DNA from: Ridgeia piscesae
Lineage: Eukaryota > Annelida > Polychaeta > Sabellida > Siboglinidae
Assembly: GCA_025642075.2 (NCBI GenBank)
Contig: JAODUO010001050.1
Span: 99,783-163,782, forward strand
Direction of reading: 5' to 3'
DNA length: 64,000 bases
Shown: positions 48,093-62,029 of the stretch, one piece after another
How the letters are laid out: each line of letters starts with the position of its first letter
Position numbering within the stretch: the first letter of the stretch is position 1
The notes under the pieces: generated by a model
Told to the model about the DNA's origin: nothing
Seen by the model: only the letters and a program-made list of their open reading frames with translations
The model's database searches: none
Made by a program: the position numbers and the translations under genes

Positions 48093-48611
48093 ATTGATCC
48101 TGATAATACTGGTCTCTCTTCGTTTAAAGGACATACATTAGAGTTTCAGGGGCATTCGCAAAAATGTGATCAGAAATCTTTTTGCTGGTAAGTGGTGATG
48201 ATGAATACGCATCATTCCCACTGCTTTAGGAATGATGTTGTATGCAATGTCTTACAACAAAGTTGAATATTTAAAATGTATTTAAAAAACAGTAAATGTA
48301 AAACAGTTGTCTTATACTACACTTAACTGAACACGCTCATGTGATTATCACATGTCAAGGCGCACTAGTAATTACATAATTAATATGCACCTAGCAATGC
48401 TAAAATGAAATATGCAAGACAACTACTAAAGCAAACTTGCTGTCTGCAAGGTTGAGTTATACAACTGAACAAGGGTGTAATAACATGAATGTGAAGCGAA
48501 TTCTTAAAAAAATTACAGTTTACTAATCTGTTTTATTATGAACGAGTCTAAATGACCGTGCAGTTAAGAGTACCTTTGTAAATAGCATATCCACGCATCC
48601 TGAAAAATGAC

Positions 48612-48643
<32 letters not shown>

Positions 48644-48651
48644 GATAAATA
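48093..48651. other. 3' flank inside the integrase transposon
   Basis: Downstream non-coding part of the element, with a short (TA)n at 48613-48642. Confidence 0.6.
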
Positions 48652-48905
48652 AGTGCCGGCCGTCAGATAATTAAGAGGCGATCGCCAGATAATTAATGGC
48701 GACCGTAAGATAATTAAGTGGCGACCGCCGGATAATTAAGTGGCGGTCGCCAGATAATTAAGTGGCGGCCGTCAGATAATTGAGTGGCGACCGTCAGATA
48801 ATTAAGTGGCGGCCGCCAGATAATTAAGTGGCGACCGTCAGATAATTAAGAGGCGACCGTCAGATAATTAAGTGGCGGCCGTCAGATAATTAAGTGGCGG
48901 CTGTC
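48652..48905. repeat. Right subterminal array of integrase transposon
   Basis: About 11 units of roughly 23 bp, consensus TAATTAAGTGGCGGCCGTCA plus GA. The variable core (GGCGACCGTC, GGCGGCCGCC, GGCGGTCGCC) often contains a palindrome. It mirrors the shorter left array in inverted orientation. Confidence 0.95.
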
Positions 48906-48954
48906 AGAAATATACACATATTCATCGTGGCACCAACGGGCTTCCGTAAAATTG

Positions 48955-49616
48955 CAATATTGGTATAATGATTTTGTAAAGTAAATAGTATAATTATAGG
49001 ATAAGAAATAATATTAATAAAAGAACAGCGTGTATGTTTTGATGAGAAAGCACTCATTCTGGCAGATGACGATAAACACATTGAACACATTATGTATTGA
49101 TTATGTTATTGTTTTTATTGTGGGTTGTTTAGAAAAATACAACAGACGGCATCTTCGCAAGCCAGAGCGGTTTGCTATTGGCACCGCTGTCTTCTCGGAA
49201 TCGTACATTATATCATTCATTGTTGTATACATTTTAATATAGTATTTGAATATGTGATTTGTACGATTCCACACATAAACTGTAAGTTTATCTACCTGTC
49301 TATCTCCCTTGGTTGATTTCCATTTCGAATTGTGGAAGTCAAACTAGTAATTTATTTCGTCAATATCAACTGTTCGCCCGCGAGAATAGCTCAAAAACAA
49401 CCCTAATATGAAGTGTGTGTATTACATGTGAATGTGACGTTTACATGTTCATTGTCATAAATGAAATACAGAAACAATTACGTTACTCGTGGAATTATTT
49501 AGCCCCAAACTGTTGCTCATGCGGCCTCCTCTTTCTGTGGCCTTCGTCTGGAGCCTTCTGTGATTATATAGTCTGTGTTTTAAGTATGTCCGTATGTTGT
49601 CAGTGAATGTGTGTGT
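48955..49616. other. Intergenic, nothing recognised
   Basis: No domain-bearing frame or repeat seen. Confidence 0.45.
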
Positions 49617-49652
49617 ATTCAAGTGTGTGTGTGTTTGTTTGTTTGTGCGCGC

Positions 49653-49727
<75 letters not shown>

Positions 49728-49735
49728 TTTGTTTG
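49617..49735. repeat. (GT)n microsatellite
   Basis: Over 100 bp of GT with GTTT and GCGC variants at its ends. The Cys-Val frames it generates are artefacts. Confidence 0.97.
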
Positions 49736-49929
49736 TACATGTGGATGTGCGGGTGCGCATCTGTGTATGTGTGGCTGTGTGTGTCCTCTCCAAATCGGTA
49801 TCGTCGTTCTCAGTATTGCTTCAACTTACGTAATCTTTTATTGGAAGTGCCATCGTTGATACACACCAATTCAACTACACATTGATATAAGATACATAAA
49901 AAACAACATAATATTGGTTCTTACTTTGT

Positions 49930-49972
49930 GTTAGTTTGTGTCTTAACATTGTTTATTTTATACTACATACAC

Positions 49973-50029
<57 letters not shown>

Positions 50030-50096
50030 GAAATGTATGGAAAATATTATAAAATAAAAATTAATATATTTATTTTGAACATACCATATGAATATA

Positions 50097-50171
<75 letters not shown>

Positions 50172-50243
50172 TATATATATATATATCATATGTATGTTCA
50201 AATAAATATATCATATTTTTATTTTATAACTATTTTCATACAC

Positions 50244-50300
<57 letters not shown>

Positions 50301-50424
50301 AATGTGTATGGAAAATAGTTATAAAATAAACAATGTTAAGACACAAACTAACTACAAAAGTAGATTATGAACATACCATATGAATATATATATATTATAT
50401 ATATATATATATTATATATATATA

Positions 50425-50509
<85 letters not shown>

Positions 50510-50545
50510 ATATATATCATATGGTATGTTCAGAAATAAATATAT
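49930..50545. repeat. Nested (TA)n palindromes
   Basis: Four (TA)n blocks each lie at the centre of inverted arms: ACATTTCAT-(TA)n-ATGAAATGTATGGAAAAT, AACATACCATATG-(TA)n-CATATGTATGTT, ACACATTTCAT-(TA)n-ATGAAAAATGTGT and ACATACCATATG-(TA)n-CATATGGTATGT. The first three are enclosed by GTTTGTGTCTTAACATTG (49933) and its inverse CAATGTTAAGACACAAAC (50330). The region could fold into a large branched hairpin. Confidence 0.88.
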
Positions 50546-51890
50546 TACATTTCATACAATATAAGTTTTCAAAGTCCAACCTTCAGTCAGACTTATAACA
50601 GCTACAGTCATTGTTGCAGATGGCAGACCATGGATACCATCACTCACGGCCATACCTGATGTTCAATATTCAGCAATGACGACATCTGAACCAGTCCACC
50701 AGGCGGCACATGATTGCACGTATGAATGCTTACAGCAAACCATCCTACTGCTAATTTTGTATTAGTATTTGTACTGATTTTTCATTATCAATTTGGATGT
50801 CCTTGTGCAATATAGCATGATATCTCACTCACATGCAGTAGCCATCCAGTGTACATCTGCAATCGTTGACGTGTTGATTTCCTTCCTGAAATCCTCTTCG
50901 CCCGGATGGAGCATATGGCTGAAACGAAACTTGTAATTGAAACTTTGTTGTTTTTAGGGCGGTATAGCTTCTCTCTTGTAACTGTTTGGATGCATGTTTG
51001 GTATGTCCTCTTGGTCGGTTTTGTATTAGTGGAATGTACGGTCAGTTAGTTTTAGGATGTTTCTTGTTGACGAATATGTGTAATCTCCGTAACTCTCCAT
51101 TTTGTATAACTCTTCATGTTTCTGAGCCGCAGAATTTGTCACGTTCGAGTTCAACATTCGGACATTGTTTCTTGTTGAAAAAGTGCCACACTATAATTAA
51201 GGTGGGGAATTCATGTGTGGCCTTTCTAATACGTTTTATTATAATGATACTCATACAATGGGAAGACTGGTCAATTAATTCACATTTATAATAATTTACA
51301 CATTAGCTGTTAATTATATGTGATTATATAGTGCTAATGTTATTTCATGTCAAATGTTTATGTTTTTGTGATATGAATAAATAACTTTACATGCATGATT
51401 ACTTTAGTGATTCGCCATAACAAAACGTTAAAGATATTTCTGTTCTGAAAATGTGTACCATTGGTTTTGTGACACATGTGGATCTAATAAACACTTCTCA
51501 ACGACCTTTGTCTATAATTTGCTGTAAGAATATATATCATTTTTTTAACGTAAAGATTATTATGCTTTCACGGTAGTAACAGTGGCTATAAACATACGGT
51601 AGATTTTGACAAAACACACACCTGCATGCACGCACACACAATAAACATACGCACGCATAATATAATACATAACTTATAAGAGCGGCCACATTTTATATGT
51701 TGAAACAAATATTTTTGAAATTAACGATGCATATGGGCTGAAACGGTTAGTTTGGGTGAGAAAATTACGGTGGTGAAATATCATCAGTACCCATTTAGAG
51801 AAAGAGACGTCTCAAAGCCCCCACAACAAATAATCAAGATAGATATCATCTAGATATCCTATTGACTACTTGATGACATTACCTAATGGC
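50546..51890. other. Intergenic, nothing recognised
   Basis: AT-rich; no supported gene. A frame at 50986-51291 is open for 101 codons but has no recognisable domain. Confidence 0.4.
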
Positions 51891-52275
51891 GTTCATCGAC
51901 TCGTAGACGGTAACACACAGCAGGTCGGTGCCCTACAACTCGTAGATTGAGTAACAGTGCTTCGCGAGGTTTACCATCTCGTTAACGGAAAAGCAGTGAT
52001 TAACGACGTCCCAAGTTTTGCTGACTGGATAACGCAGATCTGGCAGGGTCGACATATCGATTGGACAACACCGACTCTCGTCGGTTGTCTCGTAGACGAC
52101 GATGCAGTGTTTGACAACGTCAAATTTTTTGGTAGACTGGGCAACGCAGAATCGAAACGGTCGTCATCTCGTAAAGTCTGGTGACTAGCCAGGTCTCGTT
52201 CGCAGGATAACCGCGACTCTCGCGCGTTGTCGTCTCGTAGACGACGATGACGACAGCGCAAGCTTTGACGCTTTC
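51891..52275. repeat. CpG-rich degenerate repeat with hairpins
   Basis: Repeated CTCGTAGACGACGATG (about 52088 and 52235) and GACTGGATAACGCAGA / GACTGGGCAACGCAGA (52021, 52134), suggesting diverged ~110-150-bp tandem units. GTC.TCGTAGAC is a small palindrome. Function unknown. Confidence 0.5.
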
Positions 52276-52337
52276 CTGTGTTTTCTTCACTTGGTATCTC
52301 AGAACGAGACATGTTGCCTGACACTGTTGGTTCTCAC

Positions 52338-52640
52338 CGAATCGCGGACATTTGCAGAGCCCACGCCACGCCGGTCACGCAAGCTGGACATCCTGGCCGC
52401 CCGGCGCGATAGTGGTTGGCAGGTGTCGAGGTTACGAGCTGCGTAGTTCAGGAGCTCTTCAGTCTCGCGCAGCCTGCAGGTGTTCTCCTGGATGCGGCGC
52501 GGCAACTCCTTCTCTTCGGCCTCGTGCAGCCGTCTCTCGTATTCCGCAGACCCGACGATGCCGACGAACCGCTTCAGTTTCAGCTGATCGAGCTGGCTCT
52601 GCAAGTGTTCACATTCACGTTCGACTCGGTATTGAAGATG
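52338..52640 (-). CDS. Candidate coiled-coil exon, minus strand
   Basis: The minus strand is GC-rich and open: YRVERECEHLQSQLDQLKLK, SAEYERRLHEAEEKELPRRI, LRETEELLNYAARNLDTC and PLSRRAARMSSLRDRRGVGS. It ends at GATTCG|GTGAGA, a good donor. Heptad-like Leu/Glu spacing indicates a coiled coil. If unspliced, the frame continues 12 more codons to a stop at 52299. Composition is clearly unlike its neighbours. Family and partner exons were not found, and a retroposed fragment is possible. Confidence 0.4.
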
Positions 52641-52834
52641 GTGAAGTAAATGACAGTTCCAAAATGTTATTTTTGATATGTATGTAGATATGTACATACG
52701 AACGTACGTAGGGAATATCACATATCATGTCCTTCCCCTATTGTTCTCTTTATCTTATTTTATGTTATTTTCCGTCATTTAATTTGTATATACTGTAAAC
52801 AGTAGAGTTACTCTTCGACTCCAGTGTAAACTCA

Positions 52835-53222
52835 AGCAGTACTGACCTCGTTTCAAGAACAAGGGGTAGAAGAGGTGTACATCGAACTCCTGAAGGATAT
52901 CTGCACCAACAGCTCGATGACAGTCCACCTACCCAAAGAAAGCGACAATATCAACATCAGGAGAGGTTTACGACCGGGAGATACCATATCGCCCAAGCTG
53001 TTCACGGCAGCACTCGAAAGCATATTCCGACGACTGACGTTGGGAACCAGAGGCTTGAAGATAGACGGCGAATATCTTAGTCATCGTCGCTTTGCCGACG
53101 ACATACTCATATGCGCTAATACCCCACATGAGCTACAACAAATGCTACAGGAATTAGATGATGAAAGTGACAATCATGGTCAGAAGATGAACAACTGTCT
53201 AACATTCTGTTCCTACTGAAGT
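52835..53222 (+). pseudogene. RTE-like LINE reverse transcriptase fragment
   Basis: The open frame reads VYIELLKDICTNSSMTVHL, IRRGLRPGDTISPKLFTAAL, then GLKIDGEYLSHRRFADDILI (the [Y/F]ADD catalytic box) and a thumb start. This is the middle of a non-LTR reverse transcriptase of the RTE style, truncated at both ends. Its 3' end is cut by the start of Gypsy B at 53223. Much better preserved than the LINE at the window start. Confidence 0.85.
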
Positions 53223-53384
53223 TGTAATATACCGGTTCCGTTGGTTGGAACCGAGTTATTATTTATGTATGTTCCGTAGGCTGGAGCCAGATTACCGTGT
53301 TGTGTGTGCGAGGCCAGAGTGCGGGAATACATGTGCATAGTTTGTAACGTCGTTCTCTTGTGATTTGATAACACAAACATAACA
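53223..53384 (+). mobile_element. Gypsy B 5' LTR (162 bp)
   Basis: Begins TGTAATATACCGGTTCCG, ends CACAAACATAACA, and is followed after two bases by TGGCGACGAGGATGGGA, the expected primer-binding site position. It contains the perfect hairpin CGGTTCC-gttggtt-GGAACCG. The first ~43 bp recur at 8826 and 57232. Confidence 0.8.
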
Positions 53385-53537
53385 AATGGCGACGAGGATG
53401 GGATTGGAAGGACTCGTCAATCCATTTGCACAGGTCAGTGTGACAAACAGTCATGTTGTGGCAAGTGTGCGTTGACGTATGTCGAAATTTGACGTCCTTG
53501 GAATTCGCGGTGAAAACGTGTTACCCTACTCGCGGAA

Positions 53538-54250
53538 ATGGACGCCCCAATTGAAACAATTGACATTTTCGAAAAGTCAATAGAGTCGTGGCCAGCGTAC
53601 TACGAACGTTAGGGACAGTATTTTCTGGCAAATGACGTTCCAGATGCGAAACAAGTGCCAGCTTTACTGAGTCTTATCGGTGGTAAGACATACAGCTTGT
53701 TGAGAGATCTGTGTGCACCGGCTAAGCCTGCAACTAAGACATTCGCGCAGTTGACTGAGATACTCGGCAAACATTTATCACCTAAGCCTTTCGTGATTGC
53801 AGAACGGTTTCGAGTCCATAAGAGAGGAAGTCGAAAAGGCAGCAGGAAGGCGAAACAGTCGCGCAATATGTTGCACAAATTAGAAAGCTGTCAGAATATT
53901 GTGAATTCGGAGACAACTTGCGAGATTCTCTTCGAGGTAGACTAGTGTGTGGCCTTCGGAATGAACAACCACAAAAACGGTTGTTGTCAGAGAGAAACCT
54001 GACGTTTGACCGTGCAGTGGACATTTCTGTAGCCGTAGAGACGGCTATGAAGGATGCTGTTGAGCTTGGGCAGTACATAGATGGTGCCGCTATACACAAA
54101 GTCCAACATAGGTAAAACAGGAGACAGTACCGAAAACCATGCTTCAGATGTGTACGGAATGGAAATACTCCTGATGAATGCAGATTCAGAGATTCATAGT
54201 GTCACAAATGTGAATAGAAAGGACACACCGAGCCAGCATGCCAGTCAAAT
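53538..54250 (+). pseudogene. Gypsy B gag
   Basis: ATG at 53538 opens MDAPIETIDIFEKSIESW, with a TAG after YYER. It continues VPALLSLIGGKTYSLLRDL, KPATKTFAQLTEILGKHL and SPKPFVIAERFRVHKR, all typical Gypsy gag. After a frameshift near 53830-53920 it gives LRGRLVCGLRNEQPQKRLL and TFDRAVDISVAVETAMKDA. A zinc-knuckle-like CFRC...CHKCE region follows with further stops. Inactive. Confidence 0.85.
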
Positions 54251-54260
54251 TTAGGACTAT

Positions 54261-54692
54261 ATGAAAAACAACGGTACCAGGGAGGAAATTCATCGCGCAG
54301 CAGCACTGGTGGGGAACACACATGTTCCCAACGTACACCAGTACACATCGTCGAAGATAGACAGTGATGAGAGTATGTCTGCTTTGGAGATAAATTCGAT
54401 GAATAGATCACCTGACACAAATATTATGTGGGTGAGTCCAAAGGTCAATGGAACTCCATTGCGGATGGAGCTAGATACAGGTTCAGTCGTATCCGTGATA
54501 AACAAACAACAGTTTGATAAATACTTCCCGGGGAAGAATACAATATATACCTCGGTGATCCTAAAGACTTATTCTGGCGAAGAAATCTCTCCACTTGGCA
54601 TGGTGGATGTCGATGTTGAATACAACAGACAACAACAAAAATTGCCACTGTTCGTTGTCAAGAATGGAGGGCCACCGTTGTTTGGGCGCTAG
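54261..54692 (+). pseudogene. Gypsy B aspartic protease
   Basis: VNGTPLRMELDTGSVVSVIN carries the DTGS catalytic triad of a retropepsin, followed by LKTYSGEEISPLGMVDVDV and LPLFVVKNGGPPLFGR. It then stops (TAG), where the frame would run into the RT linker. One copy of the downstream tandem duplication starts inside it. Confidence 0.84.
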
Positions 54693-54955
54693 TGGCTTAG
54701 TAAGATCAAGCTAGACTGGAAGTCAATTAAAACACCTTGCAGCAACAACTGGATGAAATGAAGTAGGAGTTTGAAGAAGTATTTCAAAGTGGACAACAGT
54801 TGCCACTGTCTGTTGTCAAGAATGGAGGGCCAGCGTTGTTTGGCCGCCAGCGGCTTAGTAAGATCATGCTAGACTGGAAGTCCATGAAAACACCGTACAG
54901 CAACAACTGGAGGAAATGAAGTTGGAGTTTGAAGAAATATTTCAAAGTGGACTTG
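54640..54955 (+). repeat. ~155-bp tandem duplication inside Gypsy B
   Basis: TTGCCACTGTTCGTTGTCAA ... GAAGTATTTCAAAGTGGA is followed directly by TTGCCACTGTCTGTTGTCAA ... GAAATATTTCAAAGTGGA. The two copies are about 95% alike over the protease-RT junction. The duplication arose in the inactive element, since it disrupts the coding order. Confidence 0.9.
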
Positions 54956-55625
54956 GGCCATTAAGGGCCGTAAGACAAAACTGAATCTCAGGAAGGGACG
55001 ACTCCAAAATGTCACAAGGCCAGAAGAGTACCCTACTCAGTACGACAAAAAATCGACGCGTAATTGCAGAAATCAGAGAACGAAGGAATCATTACGAAAG
55101 TCGATTGGAGCGAGTGGGCAACTCCGGTCGTCGCAGTACCCAAGGCAAATGGACTGATAATATTATGCGGTAAATTCAAGGTCACTGTCAATACAGAATT
55201 GAAATTAGATCAGTATCCTCTACCTAGGATTGAAGATATCTTCGCTAATATCGCGGCTTATGAGAAATTCACCAAGATCGATCTGCGCCAAGCATACTTA
55301 CAACTCGAAACGGAAGAGAAGTCAATCTTACCATCAACACGCACAAAGGTTTGCATCAATACAACAGACTGTTGTTTGGCGTCGCATCTGCACCTGCAAT
55401 CTGGCAAAGAACGATAGACCAGATATTGTAGAATATTACAGGAACACAAGTGATTTTGGATGACATCATAATGACGGGGAAAACTGACAAGAGCACTTAG
55501 AGAACTTGCACCAAGTTCTCGAACGTCTGCGCGACTACAACATGAGAGCTGAAATAACTAAATGCGAGTTCTTCCAAGAATCGGTCATATACACATAATT
55601 GACAAACAAGACTCCACAAGAACTC
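54956..55625 (+). pseudogene. Gypsy B reverse transcriptase
   Basis: IITKVDWSEWATPVVAVPKA, then VNTELKLDQYPLPRIEDIFA and [14 protein letters not shown] (first catalytic Asp) are classic Ty3/Gypsy RT. After a frameshift near 55316 the frame gives [20 protein letters not shown] and VILDDIIMTG (the YVDD box, degraded), then MRAEITKCEFFQESV. Breaks off where the 55630-57008 insert begins. Confidence 0.87.
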
Positions 55626-55629
55626 CTCA

Positions 55630-57008
<1,379 letters not shown>

Positions 57009-57202
57009 CTGACTATGCCCACATTGATAAGGAAGCACTTACGTTGATTTGGGGTGTGAAGACATTTCACTCGTACCTTTATGGTTGCCACTTCAGATTA
57101 GTGACTGACCATCAGCCTTTGCTGTCCATTATTACTCCAAACAAGGAAATACCAACAATGACTGCTAGACTTCAGCGCTACGTAGTGTTCTTGTCTGGAA
57201 TG
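57009..57202 (+). pseudogene. Gypsy B RNase H fragment
   Basis: The frame reads YAHIDKEALTLIWGVKTFHS, YLYGCHFRLVTDHQPLLSII and TARLQRYVVFLSGM, the Gypsy RNase H domain with its E and TDH motifs. It stops abruptly at 57202 and joins the GGGGCAATACTAAG segment that precedes the LTR, so the integrase region is deleted. Confidence 0.85.
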
Positions 57203-57274
57203 GGGCAATACTAAGTTAATTGGGGAGGAAATGTGATGTACCGGTTCCGTTGGTTGGAACCGAGTTACTATTTT
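57203..57274 (+). mobile_element. Polypurine tract and truncated LTR ahead of receptor copy B
   Basis: GGGGCAATACTAAGTTAATT, purine tract GGGGAGGAAA, then TGTGATGTACCGGTTCCG...ACTATTT, matching 8797-8868 at about 93% and the LTR at 53223. It shares the exact breakpoint with copy A. Confidence 0.8.
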
Positions 57275-57391
57275 ACTACAAAACTTGCGAACTGCCATAT
57301 TGGATTGGCGTAATCAATCATTCAGGGAAGTGATTTCGTGATTTTATGACTTTCTTCTAACTATATAGTATATGCAGTTCTAAGCACTATC
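57275..57391 (+). promoter_or_regulatory. Presumed promoter / 5' UTR of IgSF receptor copy B
   Basis: Near-identical to 8869-8985. Contains CTATATAGTATATGC about 20-30 bp before the ATG. Promoter activity is inferred from position. Confidence 0.45.
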
Positions 57392-57440
57392 ATGGATACT
57401 TTGTTAACCTTCACGATTGTTTCCTGGTTTGGTTTGATCG
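57392..57440 (+). CDS. IgSF receptor copy B, exon 1: signal peptide
   Basis: Encodes MDTLLTFTIVSWFGLI and ends one base into a codon at GTAAGT (57441), exactly as in copy A, with a single nucleotide change (GTA to TTA). It lies downstream of all copy A exons on the same strand, so it must start a separate gene. Its Ig exons are expected beyond the right edge. The open leader, intact ATG and intact donor argue for a usable exon. Confidence 0.72.
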
Positions 57441-57477
57441 GTAAGTGAACGACATTTCAATATTATTTGTCTCAAAC

Positions 57478-58303
57478 TCTACTGGTCCTAGACCTAGTCC
57501 TAGCCTAGACCTACACCTAGAGCTAGACCTATTTCTATTTCATAATTTGGGTAGAAACCTAGTCTAAGCCAAATTACGATTGCAAAATGCCATAAGGTAT
57601 AGATTTGCAAACTAGATTCCAATTCAAGGGACTCCTAATGTTATAATTAATCAGATTCACGTCATGTTGGTATGGAAATAATAACTCTACTACAATTACT
57701 GGCCAGCCCGCGAGTCGAACAAATGAATCAAAACATGCCGATTTTTCCAATATATGAAGAAACATTTGCGAAGTATATCGATATTCAAAATATGTAACAT
57801 TAATTTTATTCCACTTGTGCAAATAAATTGTTAAAAAGGTATATTTTAGCGAAATACTTACAAATATACCCCCTCGAGACGATGTCGCGCGAAAAAATTC
57901 CGTGTCGCGAGTCGAAATGGTACTAACGCGGTGGTGGTAATAATTACAAGAGGTAATAAATGTTAACAAGATTGCCATCCGAGAGTAAATTCCAGATGGC
58001 AAGTGGACAAGGAAGCCTTCGGCATATTGAGAATCCAACCCATTATTATCTATGTATTATATTCAGCCGTTTTGAGTTGTTTGCAGATGTTGTTTTTAAA
58101 GACGCCACACTCCCCTCAGGCTCAGCCTCAAGGTCAAGGACCATCACGCAACGGGGGCCAATAAGTAATTCGTGTAATATAAGGTGTTTATTTTCAAAAT
58201 GTATATTCACAAATTTCATTTAAATCTTTATCAATCAGGTTGTTTGTGTAGATGCCAAACGTATTCTATGTTACATTTGGCGGTATTTATAAGCGATATC
58301 CAT
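57478..58303 (+). repeat. Intron-1 segmental duplication block 1 (copy B)
   Basis: Counterpart of 12180-13150, joined almost directly (about 35 bp) to exon 1. In copy A 3.1 kb separates the two. Differences are a short CTAGAC array, an insertion AAGACGCCACACTC near 58098 and scattered single-base changes. Confidence 0.9.
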
Positions 58304-58461
58304 CAGTAGGTACATCATAATCCGCTAGATGGCGTATAGAAATATCGAGGTCATTTCCGTTCCAAAAGTTGCCTCGATTACCCAGGCTCCGTGAGGGGGA
58401 GCACTTTTAAGCCCCTCAACTCTGCCTGGGGAAACTAATGCTCTGCATTTGTTAACTTGTT

Positions 58462-59358
58462 AAATAAAATTGTATTCATTGATGTTTATTTCCACCAAAC
58501 ATCATCCAGTGTATTTTTTCTAATTGATTTACATTTCATAGGCATATGATAAGTTATTATTTTTACAATACACAATTGTCTAGGCACTAATTTTGTGAGT
58601 TGTAAATTTACATGATAGGCATGAAACAAACTAGCATTTGATATACCACGTATTAGAACTTCATTTTTGTAACGTGAATCGTGATAACAGTAACTGTTTT
58701 TTTATATATACCAAACAGGTTTTCAACCTGTTCCTATTTTTGTTTATTGCTGCTGTGTTTTTGTTCTGATGTGCATATAATATTGAAAACTAAATACACA
58801 TATCAAGTGCAGTTATTATACATGTAGTTGTACTTATACTGTGCTTGTCAGTATTTTGTAGCAATCCAATAAAATAGTTTCAATAATTGTTTTACTTTAC
58901 GTTGTGTTTACTTCAGTTCACATGCGATTTCAACAATATACAATTTAACAAGGACACGCATTACTATAAAATCGTCATGCACACAATTAACTATCATATG
59001 CAGGAGCAGATTCAGAAATCGATTCTAGGGGGCTAAAAACTTCCATTGGCGGAATGAACCAAATGGAGTAGCCTAAATTTGTCGATACCACACCACCATG
59101 CCTTCAGCCACTCAACTGTCTCATCGGGAATGGTGATATCAGAAAATGGGTCACACTTCAAACTGTCCGGTGGGGGACATTAGCATGGACCTATTATAAA
59201 AGGTCTGCAGGTATGCCAAACTACTAAGGTCTGGTAGGCACATACCCAGGGGCCCAGGACCCATGGATTCACAAATGACATAATCTGTAGTGTTTATTGT
59301 TCATTGTACAGTGTATGTATCATTTCATAAAAGGTTTGTTGATAGAGTAATGCCAATT
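58462..59358 (+). repeat. Intron-1 segmental duplication block 2 (copy B)
   Basis: Counterpart of 17035-17955. Identity is high until GATAGAGTAATG near 59353, where Gypsy C begins shortly after. Confidence 0.9.
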
Positions 59359-59366
59359 AATATATG

Positions 59367-61340
<1,974 letters not shown>

Positions 61341-61343
61341 AAA

Positions 61344-61360
61344 TGGTGTCAGAAGTGGGA
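61344..61360 (+). promoter_or_regulatory. Gypsy C primer-binding site
   Basis: TGGTGTCAGAAGTGGGA, three bases after the LTR end. This is a widely seen tRNA-complementary primer site in Ty3/Gypsy elements, where minus-strand DNA synthesis begins. Confidence 0.8.
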
Positions 61361-62029
61361 TTGAAGACGACGGGATGAAGACGATGATATAAAACCCCAG
61401 CTAGGAGCAACGACATCACGAGGAACCCGATCGTGGACAGTGAAACAGCAACACCCTGCGGGCTGCGATGCTGGCACTGGACAAGCTTCGTGGACAGTGT
61501 CCGTGTGGATGACTGCGGGAGATCGTTCGTCGGGATCATTCGCTTCCAATCGTTCGTCGGGATCATTCGCTTCCGATCGAGAGACGTTAAGTCGGCGGAG
61601 CATTTGCTGAAGATCACGGTTAACGATCGTCATGGACAATGTTAATGTTTCTTTTTCAGCAATGTATCCTTGAACCGTGTGAATGTATTTTTTTCAGCAT
61701 TAGAGAGGACAGGTCAAGTGTTGCCGGTGGTAACACTGGGAAGAATGTTCAAGTTTAATGTGTAGTAATTATCATGTGGAAGTTAGGTAATTGTACTGAG
61801 CAGGGATAATTATTTCATAGACGGGTCTGTAAGTGCATGAGCATGCTGTTGGTTGTTTCCTGGCATTAATCTGCTGACAGTTCTAGGCAAGGGTAAGTCC
61901 GTTTTGGTTTCTGGGTATGACTGTTGCTTGGTTGTTATAGTTGTTCACTATCACTATCAGATTAGCAAAAGTTTTTGTTGGAAATTTTATTCCTGTTCCC
62001 CATGGTCTTGTGGTTGCCTGTGACGTAAC
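61361..62029 (+). other. Gypsy C leader between primer site and gag
   Basis: 669 bp, with the short direct repeat GATCATTCGCTTCC(A/G)ATCG at about 61535 and 61561 (TCGTTCGTCGGGATCATTCG is repeated). Presumably the packaging/leader region; no supported gene. Confidence 0.5.

Larger units (their letters stand above)
46194..48948 (+). mobile_element. Complete integrase transposon (IS3EU-like) with TIRs and 6-bp TSD
   Basis: AAATTG at 46188-46193 and 48949-48954 flank the element. The ends are inverted: TTCGGAAGCCtGTTGGTGCC on the left and GGCACCAACGGGCTTCCGTA on the right, with similarity continuing through CTGACAGCCGCCACTTA / TAAGTGGCGGCTGTCAG. Subterminal arrays of about 23 bp lie inside each end. 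The cargo is a two-exon DDE integrase gene. The 6-bp duplication and TAC-type terminus agree with what I recall of the eukaryotic IS3EU superfamily, a recollection rather than a search result. Confidence 0.85.

Noticed and set aside
48652..48905. 23-bp repeats considered as a CRISPR-like or independent satellite
   Set aside because: There are no spacers, and the inverted counterpart at 46236-46320 ties them to the ends of the integrase transposon.
49455..49885. Cys-Val and His-Thr rich frames
   Set aside because: Translations of the GT/CA microsatellite on both strands.
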